Below, one piece after another: positions 47,190 through 54,851 of a stretch of 64,000 bases of DNA. Each line of letters opens with the position of its first letter. Position 1 is the first letter of the stretch. The stretch comes from Acidobacteriota bacterium (GTDB lineage Bacteria; Acidobacteriota; Thermoanaerobaculia; Multivoradales; J023), in assembly GCA_029263395.1 (NCBI GenBank), contig JAJCXO010000164.1, positions 1 through 64,000 on the forward strand, given 5' to 3'. The notes beneath the pieces are model-generated. The model had not been told where the DNA came from and ran no database searches. It saw only the letters and a program-made list of their open reading frames with translations. Made by a program: the position numbers and the translations under genes.

Positions 47190-47400
47190 ACGGTTGGGAT
47201 CTCGATAAGTTGCATAGCTTGTCCGGGCGTGCTGACTGGCAACCGCCTGCAGGCCAGCTTGTGCCAGTTCGCGCAATCGGAGGCCGCCCCTGCTGCCGCC
47301 GTGCTTTGCCTGTGTAGAATCGGCGCCTGCCATGGATCCAGTAGGAGACGACGAAGGACTTTCGGCCAGTGGGGTAGATCCGCACTCGGTGATGCTTTGA
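47190..47400 (-). pseudogene. Tyrosine-recombinase (phage integrase) N-terminal relic
   Basis: On the minus strand RIYPTGRKSFVVSYWIHGRR matches the arm-type DNA-binding domain of integrases. The continuation (GGLRLRELAQAGLQAVASQ) is found in another frame, so a frameshift lies near 47295. No catalytic domain is left. The spacer 47120-47512 also holds two copies of an 18-base motif (GACCGAGGTGGCCGGCAC) 36 bases apart. Confidence 0.5.
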
Positions 47401-47512
47401 CCGAGGTGGCCGGCACCGTGACCGCGAGGGCGGTGACCGAGGTGGCCGGCACTGAGGACCCAGTCAGGTCGTTTTCGGCGACGACCGCACGTCACCAACG
47501 CGGGTTCAGCGA

Positions 47513-47962
47513 TCAGGATTCGAGAGTATCCAGGATCGAACGATCGACCAGGGGAAACCCTTCTTTCAGCGCCGCGGCAGAGAGTCGATCATCCAAGGAA
47601 ACGAAACCGAGCGAGGGTGGCTGCCCTTCTGAAGCCAGAAAAGCGGCGGCGAGTTGCAGCGCGTCGGCTGCCCTGAGAGGGTGGACTCGCAAGAATCTCC
47701 GTGCAGTCTGTCGGAGGATCTCGATCGGTTCGATACGGTGCCAACTGCGAGCCAGAGCGTCCAGTTTTCCCAAAGCGAAAGCCGCTTCTCGCGGCGAGAG
47801 CTTAATCTCACGTTCAAGGCGCGCGATCGCCGAAGCACATTCGATCTCGCTGCCCCACCAAGTCAAGATCGCGCCATCTGCGAGGTAGAGCTCAGCGAGT
47901 CGATAACTCACCGCTTCCGTGATGACCAGGGGGACGAGAGCCGAGCTATCCCAGAATTCAAC
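47513..47962 (-). CDS. PIN-domain VapC-family toxin without a recognisable start codon
   Basis: The frame encodes VEFWDSSALVPLVITEAVSY followed by a complete PIN core (WWGSEIECASAIARLER, HPLRAADALQLAAA, VSLDDRLSAAA). Relatives typically begin M-x-FWDSSALVPL, with the Asp of WDSS as a catalytic metal ligand. Here the expected first codon is GTT (47962-47960), one base from GTG. No ATG, GTG or TTG occurs in frame before the next GTG at 47911, which would delete that Asp. The antitoxin stop overlaps the same place. The toxin is either silenced by start loss or uses a non-standard start. The rest of the frame is intact. Confidence 0.7.
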   Translation of the reverse strand, partial: VEFWDSSALVPLVITEAVSYRLAELYLADGAILTWWGSEIECASAIARLEREIKLSPREAAFALGKLDALARSWHRIEPIEILRQTARRFLRVHPLRAADALQLAAAFLASEGQPPSLGFVSLDDRLSAAALKEGFPLVDRSILDTLES

Positions 47963-48254
47963 GGCCCGAGTCTCTCTCCTCGAGCAGCGCCTCGAGGGCC
48001 GATGCCCCCGATTGTGGACTCTGTGGCTCCTGGGTCAGGATGTTGTGCGGTAGAGGCGCCTGTGCACGACGCGCCAGGCCGCTGCGCTCCAATCGAGCGA
48101 GTCGCCCTTCAGCGTCCACCGCTCCTTGGACCGCCGACTCGATCCGGGCAACCGGGCGACCTCGGTCGAGCACGAGAATGGTCTCGCCGTTGCGGACCTG
48201 ATCGATCAAAGCGCTGAGGTTGTTTTTTGTCTCGGTCAGAGTAGCTGTTCTCAT
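47958..48254 (-). CDS. Phd/YefM-family antitoxin
   Basis: 98 residues. MRTATLTETKNNLSALIDQV and ILVLDRGRPVARIE are the Phd/YefM N-terminal DNA-binding fold. The C-terminal tail (ALEALLEERDSGR) is the disordered toxin-binding part. The last codons overlap the first codons of the downstream PIN toxin by five bases, as in active modules. It would repress its own promoter in the 48255-48447 spacer, where I see no clear -35/-10 pair. Confidence 0.85.
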   Translation of the reverse strand: MRTATLTETKNNLSALIDQVRNGETILVLDRGRPVARIESAVQGAVDAEGRLARLERSGLARRAQAPLPHNILTQEPQSPQSGASALEALLEERDSGR

Positions 48255-48447
48255 TTAGCTACAATAGCCAGATCCACGTGGGCTGTCAAAGTTCCCGGTT
48301 CCGTCCTCGCTAGAAGACTGCGGCGCACTCCAGATTCGTTGACCGCGAGGCCACTCCCGTCCAAGTCCGCGCCGCGAGGGCACCTATTGTCAGGGGCGGT
48401 CACCGCTTCTCGGGCGACTCCACGGTCGATATCTTGCTGTAGACCGC

Positions 48448-48858
48448 TTACAGGCCGTGGGTAAAGGCGGTCGGCTGGGCAGAGACGTGGCTTTCGCCCT
48501 CCAGGCTTTCGTGGACAAGTCGCAGATCGGAGTACTCCCTCGCCGCGAGGCTGGTGTGGAGCTTCTCGACACCGGCGGCAATTTGTTGCTCGATTTCGCC
48601 TTCGGTACCCGCTGACAGGTAGAGCACGGAGCGCAGGTCTTGGTGTTGCTCGGCGCGGTGCCGCTCGGCATAAGCCGCCTCATGACGGAAAATGATCTCG
48701 TCCATACGTGGGCTGGTGGCGATATAGCGCTGAAAGGTGCCGGGGTGGCGCAGGAGGGTGTCGAGGGCGAAGAGGCCGCCGGCCGAGGTACCCATCAGCG
48801 TACGGTCGCCGGCATCGGTACGGTAAAGCGCTGATAGGGCGAAAGCGCATGATTCCTC
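48448..48858 (-). pseudogene. C-terminal fragment of a Fes/IroE-like esterase
   Basis: The frame is open from a TAG at 48859-48861 to the stop at 48448. It reads DAGDRTLMGTSAGGLFALDT, with the GxSxG nucleophile, then LLRHPGTFQRYIATSPR and LEGESHVSAQPTAFTHGL, which includes the active-site His region. The N-terminal half of the alpha/beta hydrolase is missing, and no start with a binding site fits this frame. It is therefore a remnant. The 255 bases beyond it up to 49113 hold only short repeats of the GACCGAGGTGG motif. Confidence 0.65.
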
Positions 48859-49113
48859 CTAGCTCTCGACGACGGCGCCGGACCCGTGACTTTCGTCAAG
48901 GGATAATAGGCGCAAAGCTGAATCTTGTGATGCCGGGTGGGTGGATGCCAGATGCCGGAGGTGGCGACCACCTCGGTCATCGAGGTAGCGGCCACCTCGG
49001 TCATCACCACTGGGTAACCAAACGGTGCGGCTGCCGCAGGAGCTGACACGGCCTGTTCACTAACGGGTGAGACAAAGGTGTCGGCCAAGCCGCCGACCCT
49101 CCCGAGTGTATTC

Positions 49114-50166
49114 TCAGAAAGGAACCATCGACTCCCAATAGGGACCCTCCATAGCCACCTGTTTGTCCGGCAGGTGACGGAACACTCGAATACCGCGATC
49201 ACGCGACAGAACAATCGCTTTGGCTTCGATGTTCTCTCGGCAGAACCAAGCCGCCGACCGATGGCGACTACCCAAACCCAAATCGCTCATTCTCGCTTCA
49301 GTGGCAGTGTTGGACTCGTCGATGAGCTGGACGGTCGTATGCTGTTGATCCAAGAACACACCGCCTCCTCGAATGTTGAATCGTGAATCGAGGAGCACAG
49401 CGCCGTCGATTTGTGTCAGACGAGCCGCTGCGTCGACGGTGTCTGGGTTGTCCGCTGAGGCGTGGAGGACTGGTTCTCGAGTGGCTCTGTGCGGTAATAG
49501 CGGGTAGGGCTCGGCGTTGAAGTCGACCAGGGGGCGCGTCGCCGATTCGGGCTTGCCGTCGTAAAATAGCAGGGTCCCCCCGTGGGCAAGTCCAAGGACC
49601 GATGACACGACGCGCCGCAGCAATTCAGCTGCTTCGTCTGCGTGGACGTTGGTATCGAGGGCAGCCCGCTGGCACAATGTGTCGAATGTTGAGCTGTTGC
49701 TGATATCTCGGGCTCGTTTGCATTGGCCTCTGACCAAGGTCCAGGAGCAGGGTGGGCGTTCTCCCTGGCAGGTTGTGACCTCGAGCTCACCAGGGCCTCG
49801 CACGCCAAAGTAAGCTCCTGGTATGGCGCTGGATCCCTTGAGATTCAAGATACTCTTGCAGGTCGGCACCAAACCGTCGAGTACGATGGCGAACGGTGGT
49901 GGGGCAATCGCCGGAGCCAGTGCGACAATTTCCGCCAGGTGTACGAGCGTCGTACCGAGCCGGATGACAGTCCGACTTGGTTGTTCATTGCTGGTGAATG
50001 CAAAGAGCAGTTGAGGATAACGCCCCTCGTCGACAGAAAGGCTGAGCTTGTAAAGCTCCGAGATGACGGCAGAGATCTGCTCTTTAGACGGTAGGCCATC
50101 CCCCCCTTCCCAGGTTGCTACCGCCGCCTCGGCGAGCTCTTGCGGTCCTTCGAACACGATAGCCAT
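49114..50166 (-). CDS. DAC-domain (diadenylate cyclase-like) protein with N-terminal sensor-like domain
   Basis: About 350 residues. The ATG at 50166 is five bases after the upstream gene's stop; a TTG at 50181 would overlap by 10 bp. Numbered from the TTG, residues 255-335 are a DisA_N/DAC domain. QIDGAVLLDS carries the DGA motif (259-261), and LGSRHRSAAWF carries the RHR motif (306-308), both needed to make c-di-AMP from two ATP. The N-terminal ~200 residues resemble no domain I can name firmly; such extensions precede DAC domains in predicted conflict or signalling proteins. No membrane segment is seen. With both catalytic motifs kept, nucleotide synthesis is likely. It forms an operon with the DUF4062-ACT-ACT gene. 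Confidence 0.75.
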   Translation of the reverse strand: MAIVFEGPQELAEAAVATWEGGDGLPSKEQISAVISELYKLSLSVDEGRYPQLLFAFTSNEQPSRTVIRLGTTLVHLAEIVALAPAIAPPPFAIVLDGLVPTCKSILNLKGSSAIPGAYFGVRGPGELEVTTCQGERPPCSWTLVRGQCKRARDISNSSTFDTLCQRAALDTNVHADEAAELLRRVVSSVLGLAHGGTLLFYDGKPESATRPLVDFNAEPYPLLPHRATREPVLHASADNPDTVDAAARLTQIDGAVLLDSRFNIRGGGVFLDQQHTTVQLIDESNTATEARMSDLGLGSRHRSAAWFCRENIEAKAIVLSRDRGIRVFRHLPDKQVAMEGPYWESMVPF

Positions 50167-50171
50167 CGGTA

Positions 50172-51200
50172 TCAGGTCCAATAACGCCCGCGCAGGGCAG
50201 TGCTGTCGACGGTGAGAATTCCTGGCAATTTGCGGAGTCGTTCAGCCAGCAGTGACTGGGCGTCCCTGGGAAAGGCATCACCGTTCAAACTGAAGTAAAT
50301 TCTTCCAAGCATGATACCTCCCGATGTGAAGGTGTCGATACTCGTGCTGAAGACCGAAGTATTCTGTTCCTTTAATTGAGAGAAGATGAGGTTCGCGACT
50401 CCAGGGTGATCGATGAAAGTGATCAGAAACTGGATCTTTGTCCGAACCTCGGGCTCGCCGGGCCCTACCCTCGTGATTTTGATGGTGGTAGCTGGATCGG
50501 CAGGGAGCGCTGGTGTCAGGGCATGGTCGATGATTCGATCGTTGGGTATTTTGTCGTACGGCCATTCGGCGACGAAATGAAGGATTGCAAGACTACCGCT
50601 GGTGGTTTGGTTACCGCTGGCGAGGTTTCCTTGCAGGTTGCTGATGGCCTCGGCCACTGCTGCCAATAGGCCGCTCTGGTCTGGACAGGTCACCGCTATT
50701 TTGATTCTGTGGAGGGAAGCAAGGTACTGAATCAGACAGCCATCTTGATACTCTGAAAGTCTTGCGCTGAATTGTTTCCGAAACTGCATTGGGGTCTGGT
50801 ATTTGGTGACATATTGCTTCGCTTCGTCCAACATACTTTGGACTTCCGGGGCTCTTTGAGCAGCCAGAGCGAAAACAAGGATCTCGGGCTTTGGGTTTTG
50901 CATGTTACAAACTTCAAGGATTTCGTAATGCAACGCGTTGACTCGGTTGGGCGAGTGTGGAGAGTCGAGGCGGAGCTCTCCGTAACTGTGGTCGATGATG
51001 GCGACGAAGAGGTCGCAGGACCTGATGGTTTCTTTGAATTGACTCTGGAGTAATCTCGCCTGCTCTTCACTAATACCTTTCCGCGGCCATGGGACGGAAA
51101 CCGGGTCGCAGCCCTTTTGGACCGCGATGCGGTGGGCAGCCTCTCGAGATTCAGCAAGGTCAGGACTTTCACAGGCGATGTAGATGTTGGTGGTTTCCAT
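50172..51200 (-). CDS. DUF4062-like domain protein with two ACT domains
   Basis: 342 residues, first gene of a two-gene operon. The ATG has AAAGGA seven bases upstream. Residues 1-155 fit DUF4062, a Rossmann-like relative of TIR and deoxyribosyltransferase domains. IYIACESPDLAESREAAHRI is the opening strand and helix, CDLFVAIIDHSYGE the 'YG' motif, and NALHYEILEVCN the Glu-bearing helix. Two ACT domains follow, about 165-235 (IKIAVTCPDQSGLLAAVAEA) and 254-335 (IQFLITFIDHPGVANLIFSQ), each with the DxxG(L/V) ligand-loop pattern as in GcvR. ACT domains bind amino acids or other small ligands. DUF4062 is often found in conflict systems with STAND ATPases, which suggests a ligand-gated effector (inference). 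Confidence 0.72.
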   Translation of the reverse strand: METTNIYIACESPDLAESREAAHRIAVQKGCDPVSVPWPRKGISEEQARLLQSQFKETIRSCDLFVAIIDHSYGELRLDSPHSPNRVNALHYEILEVCNMQNPKPEILVFALAAQRAPEVQSMLDEAKQYVTKYQTPMQFRKQFSARLSEYQDGCLIQYLASLHRIKIAVTCPDQSGLLAAVAEAISNLQGNLASGNQTTSGSLAILHFVAEWPYDKIPNDRIIDHALTPALPADPATTIKITRVGPGEPEVRTKIQFLITFIDHPGVANLIFSQLKEQNTSVFSTSIDTFTSGGIMLGRIYFSLNGDAFPRDAQSLLAERLRKLPGILTVDSTALRGRYWT

Positions 51201-51555
51201 GGCGGTTCCTTTGGGAGTCGTGGTGAGTAGACGGCCAACCTGGCTTCGGATGCCTGAGTCGACGCCTCGACTGGATCACTGGTAGACGTTCGAGTGAGTT
51301 AGTTCCCGTTCGATTGGTTTTGTTGCAAAAAATTTGGATCGGGATGGAAGAACAGTTGTTGCAGGTCACACGGTTTGACTCCGTGCGTGAGGAGTCGCCA
51401 TTTCTGGATAGGTGCTCCAGCCTTGAAAGAAGGTAGGGTTCATTATTCTCGGGCAGCTTAAGAACCGACGTGTTGCGGCTATTACCGCCGATGGGCGGCG
51501 ATCTCTCGTGCGATCAAGGGAACCCTCGGACGACGCGGCAGGTCCAAAGGGGCGC
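51201..51555. other. Divergent intergenic region
   Basis: 355 bases between the divergent DUF4062 and hydrolase genes. A small stem (CACGG TTTGACT CCGTG) lies near 51370. I see no convincing promoter pair, terminator or gene. Both flanking promoters must lie here. Confidence 0.5.
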
Positions 51556-52365
51556 ATGGAAACCCAACCACAAGCGCGTCGAGGCTCCGGGCAGCTGACA
51601 ACATCAGGTTGGTTGCGGGTGCTGCCGCTCCTCCTCCTGCTCATAGCACCGGTTGTGACCGCCCAAACGACCAAGCCCCCTGGTGTCCAGCCACGAGCGG
51701 GAGAGAGTAACCAGTCCTCCCTGGGTCGAGTGGAGGCGAGAACCCTGTACGTAGCAGAGGCCCGCAAGCCTGTCCGCCACCTGGTTTTCACACCGTCGAC
51801 GTATACTGCCGCCGGGCAGCACCGTTGGCCCCTGATCGTCGGCCTGCACGGCACTGCGGGCAATCCAGAGCAAGTGATGGGATTTCAGCGCCTGAAGGAG
51901 CTGGCGGAACGATACGGCTACCTGGTGGTGTGTCCCTACTCGAGTGGCGTCGGCGACCTACACCGGCGTTATGTGCTCCAGGTCTTGGCTGACACCCAGG
52001 GTCACTATCAGGTCGATCCTGAGCGAATCTTCCTGTTGGGATTTTCTCGCGGTGGGGCCGGCGTTTGGAGCCTCGGAGCCAACCATCCCGAGCTTTGGGC
52101 GGGCCTGGCCCCGATCTCCCCAGCGACTGGAGCCGATCCGGAACCCCTCGAGCGTATGCGTGACTTGCCGATCATTGTGGTCATGGGCGACCAGGACAAG
52201 GCGGTTTCGTTAACATCCGTGCGGTGCTGGGTACGGCGCATGGACGAACTCGACATGGTCCACCAATTCGTTGAGATCCCCGGCATGGAACACAACCTGT
52301 CCAAGGTCAACTTCCTACCCCTGGTCTTTGAGTTCTTCGAACGCCAAACACGGGGAAGAAACTAA
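51556..52365 (+). CDS. Secreted alpha/beta hydrolase (PHB-depolymerase/LpqC-like esterase)
   Basis: 269 residues from ATG 51556 (AAGGGG upstream); a start at 51508 is also open. A signal peptide (WLRVLPLLLLLIAPVVTAQ) suggests export. The core PLIVGLHGTAGNPEQVMGFQ provides the oxyanion region, ERYGYLVVCPYSSG follows, LLGFSRGGAGVWSLG holds the GxSxG Ser, and MGDQDKAV and GMEHNL supply the Asp and His. The triad is complete, unlike the two other esterase-like sequences nearby. Substrate unknown. A 42-bp-type repeat and cap follow the stop. Confidence 0.8.
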   Translation: METQPQARRGSGQLTTSGWLRVLPLLLLLIAPVVTAQTTKPPGVQPRAGESNQSSLGRVEARTLYVAEARKPVRHLVFTPSTYTAAGQHRWPLIVGLHGTAGNPEQVMGFQRLKELAERYGYLVVCPYSSGVGDLHRRYVLQVLADTQGHYQVDPERIFLLGFSRGGAGVWSLGANHPELWAGLAPISPATGADPEPLERMRDLPIIVVMGDQDKAVSLTSVRCWVRRMDELDMVHQFVEIPGMEHNLSKVNFLPLVFEFFERQTRGRN

Positions 52366-52406
52366 GCCGAAGGGCGTCCCTCACTTGGACCTGCGGAGAT
52401 CCCTTA

Positions 52407-52530
52407 ACGCGATTGCACGGGGCGCAAACGTCTTTGGCCGATGCCGGACGCGATTGCACCGGGTGCAAACGGGGTCGGGGGAGTCATATGGACTAACTAT
52501 TTGACTCGTTTCGAGGTCCCCGTCCCGTTT
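52407..52530. repeat. Relic repeat unit and conserved cap with hairpin, copy 2
   Basis: ACGCGATTGCAC begins at 52407 and again at 52448 (41 bases apart), giving about one and a half units. From 52444 to about 52530 the sequence is collinear with 38904-38990, with a few substitutions and one indel. AGTCATAT-GGACTAACT-ATTTGACT forms the same hairpin with one mismatch, then CGTTTCGAGGTCCCC. The spacer to 52717 otherwise holds only the hairpin at 52589. Confidence 0.82.
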
Positions 52531-52588
52531 CGACGTCGGGCTTGGCACTCCATGTTGCGGTAGATGTTGTCATGCGCGCCACAAAAGA

Positions 52589-52614
52589 CCCCTGGGAGTT
52601 GCCGCTCCCAGGGG
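52589..52614 (-). terminator. Strong intrinsic terminator on the minus strand
   Basis: CCCCTGGGAG-TTGCCG-CTCCCAGGGG, perfect 10-bp arms. Read on the minus strand it is followed by TCTTTTGTGG. It would end transcription coming from the small minus-strand frame at 52718-52933, and may also stop plus-strand reading from the hydrolase. Confidence 0.6.
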
Positions 52615-52717
52615 CAGGACTGTCGCCAGTCGATGACTTGCTACCAGTGGCGGGGACGGTGCCTTCAGCGGGCTCGGAAGGCTCGGTGGCTTCGGGGTTC
52701 GAGGCTGCCTCGCGCTC

Positions 52718-52933
52718 TTAACGCGCTTGTTTGACGGTCCGTCCTGGGCGACGCTGCGACGGCCGTACTGCTGCCGCCAGTTCGGGTTCGCCAGCGAGGT
52801 TGTACAACCCCTCCAGCGTCCGAGCTGTCGACGAGAAGACTTGGTCGTACTCGTCCTTTGCCCGGTTGCGATCGGCCAGTATCGTCACAGCACGCTTCGC
52901 TTCGCGACCAACGACGTTGAGAGCGTCGCGCAT
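52718..52933 (-). pseudogene. Possible C-terminal gene fragment
   Basis: A 71-residue frame (MRDALNVVGREAKRAVTILA... TARTLEGLYNLAGEPELAAA, ending RRPGRTVKQAR) with protein-like composition and predicted helices. The open frame extends upstream but becomes Pro/Arg-rich and unlike a protein, and a good terminator lies downstream. It looks like the tail of a gene whose front was replaced by the HEAT-repeat gene region. I do not recognise a family. Confidence 0.35.
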
Positions 52934-52962
52934 CGCTTGGGTCAGGTGGTTGCTGTAGCCTG

Positions 52963-53694
52963 TTGATCTTGGGGCTCGTTGTTCCTGCGTCGGGTGAGAT
53001 CGCGACGTTGGATTCGCCCCAGGAGACATTCTTGGCCCAGCTGGAGCGGGAGCTGAGCGAGTTCGGTGTTGCTGTCGACACTGCCAGCCTGCTCGATGCG
53101 CTGGCCCATCACAACAACGAGTTGGCACGTGGTCATGCGTCGGAAGTCCTCGGGTTGCGTGGCGAGGGCGCCGCAGCGGAGGCGTTACTGGAGGCCGCGA
53201 AGGAAGATGATTCATGGCTGGTTCGTGAATCCTCAGCTGGCGCTCTACATCGCCTCGGGCGTTCGGAAGGCCTCGATGTGTTACGCGGTGAGATGAAGGC
53301 GGCGCGCCTCATTACCCGCCGTCTCGGTCTGGCAGCCCAACTCGCTCGGCTCGGCGATTCCTCGGGTTATGCTCTGGTGGTGGAAGCCTTGGACAACCCG
53401 GACGTGTGGCGGTCGGCGATGTTCAGCCTGGTACCGTTCCTCCGGTTTGAGCAGCTGGAGGCACAGCAGGCGTTGATCGGTCAGACGTATGCTGACGATC
53501 CCGCTGTACGTCGGCAGGCTCTGACGTCTCTCGGGCTAGATCTTTCGGATCAATACCTGCAACTTAGTGAGCTCGAGAGTGTGTTGGAAGCGTCGACAAA
53601 AGACTCGGACGAAAAGGTTCGGGAAACCGCCGGCAAACTGCTGAGGCGGTGGCGGATGATCGAGCGATTCGGAGGGTCCGGTAAGCCGCACTAG
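52963..53694 (+). CDS. HEAT-repeat protein
   Basis: 243 residues with an uncertain start (TTG 52963, no clear binding site). The N-terminus LGLVVPASGEIATL could be a remnant signal. The rest is a series of HEAT-like helical pairs: ARGHASEVLGLRGEGAAAEA, WLVRESSAGALHRLGRSEG, GYALVVEALDNPDVWRSAMF, and DEKVRETAGKLLRRW. HEAT solenoids bind proteins or nucleic acids; no catalytic residues are seen. The next gene starts 26 bases after the stop on the same strand, so the two may be co-transcribed. Confidence 0.65.
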   Translation: MILGLVVPASGEIATLDSPQETFLAQLERELSEFGVAVDTASLLDALAHHNNELARGHASEVLGLRGEGAAAEALLEAAKEDDSWLVRESSAGALHRLGRSEGLDVLRGEMKAARLITRRLGLAAQLARLGDSSGYALVVEALDNPDVWRSAMFSLVPFLRFEQLEAQQALIGQTYADDPAVRRQALTSLGLDLSDQYLQLSELESVLEASTKDSDEKVRETAGKLLRRWRMIERFGGSGKPH

Positions 53695-53720
53695 GCGTGT
53701 CGATCGGTGGAGAGTAATCC

Positions 53721-54415
53721 ATGGAAGTTTTGAAGCTTTTTATCAGCGGTCTCATCTCGAGTGGTCTGGTGGTGACGGCCGCTGTGTATCTTTCAAGAGC
53801 GCCCTCGAGAAGAAGCTGCAAAAGGAAGTTGAGCAGTTCAAGTCGGGCCTGGCGAGTGAGTTAGAGGAACTCAAGGCAGACCTGGCGCTCAAATTGGAGG
53901 AGGCTCGGTCAGAGTTTCGCAAGGGGGAGTCCGAGCGCCACTCGAAGTTTCAAGAATTGTTGGATTTTCGAGCGCGACAATTGCGCGAGTTCTATTGGCC
54001 GGTCTACTTCGGGTTACAAAAGGACAACGTGATCTGGCGTCGGATCTTGGATAAGCGAGATTCAAAGGATGAGCTACAACGCAGCGTCGGAGGTGTTATC
54101 GAGAGCGATGTGGTGCTGCCCAATCATGCTCGACTCGTGTCGGTAATCGAAGAGAATCTTTACCTTGCGGAAGCGGACGAGGAACTCGAAAAACTGTTGT
54201 TGGCGTACGTCCGCCATGTGGCGGTGTACACCTCGATGCGGACGGCTGGTGAGGAATTGATGTTCCCTATCAAAGAGGGCGAAGCATGGCCCGACGGCCT
54301 GTTTCCCGCCATTGAATCGCGTCTGCGATCATTACAAGCGGACTACAACCGCCTGTTGGACTTGCAGGAGAGTGCTGGCCAGCGTCTTAACGGTCCAGGG
54401 GAATCTCAGTCGTAG
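53721..54415 (+). pseudogene. Membrane-anchored coiled-coil protein interrupted by a frameshift
   Basis: A start with GGAGAG six bases upstream (ATG 53721) gives MEVLKLFISGLISSGLVVTA and then runs off frame. The adjacent frame continues with FKSALEKKLQKEVEQFKSGL, a long coiled coil, to about residue 65. A helical domain follows (RQLREFYWPVYFGLQKDNVI, EGEAWPDGLFPAIESRL) up to 54415. Adding one T in the CTTT at 53790-53793 joins the two parts into one protein of about 231 residues with an N-terminal membrane anchor. This could be a real mutation, an assembly error or a frameshift site. The family is not recognised. Confidence 0.65.
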
Positions 54416-54460
54416 AGCAACTCCAAGAGTCTCAACTTGTCCCCGCTGTCGGTGGCAAGT

Positions 54461-54498
54461 TCGCGGAACCCTCTAAGTGACCGCGAAGGCCACTTAGA
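54461..54498 (+). ncRNA. Candidate H-type RNA pseudoknot
   Basis: TCGCGG (54461-54466) pairs with CCGCGA (54481-54486), and TCTAAGTG (54472-54479) pairs with CACTTAGA (54491-54498). The arms interleave as A-B-A'-B', with loops of 5, 1 and 4 bases, dimensions suited to an H-type pseudoknot. It lies in the 436-base spacer between the frameshifted gene and the next gene. Nothing else in that spacer is recognisable. Transcription is unproven. Confidence 0.3.
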
Positions 54499-54851
54499 CC
54501 GCTCCACAGCGCGGTATCCAAAGCCAGCCGGACGAATCTGGAAAGATTGCGTAGAGATAGTGGTGTCGTCTCGCGTCACTGCTGGGTCTCGGTGCGCCGT
54601 TGACCTGGGCTCGAGGGGATCCGACGGGAGATGAGGAGTAGATTTTTCGCCCTAGATGGGGGACCTGACGAGCCGTTTGCGCTGTAGGAGTCAAGTCACT
54701 TCTCGCACCGAGTCAGGTTCCATGAGTATGCGATCAGGCGGCTGGGACCTCGATCACCGATTACACTGGAGAGTGATTAGTTCACCGTTCCTAGAAGTCG
54801 GAAGATGCTAGATGTGATGCGTTTCGTGAATGTGTTGTCGACGACCTCGAG

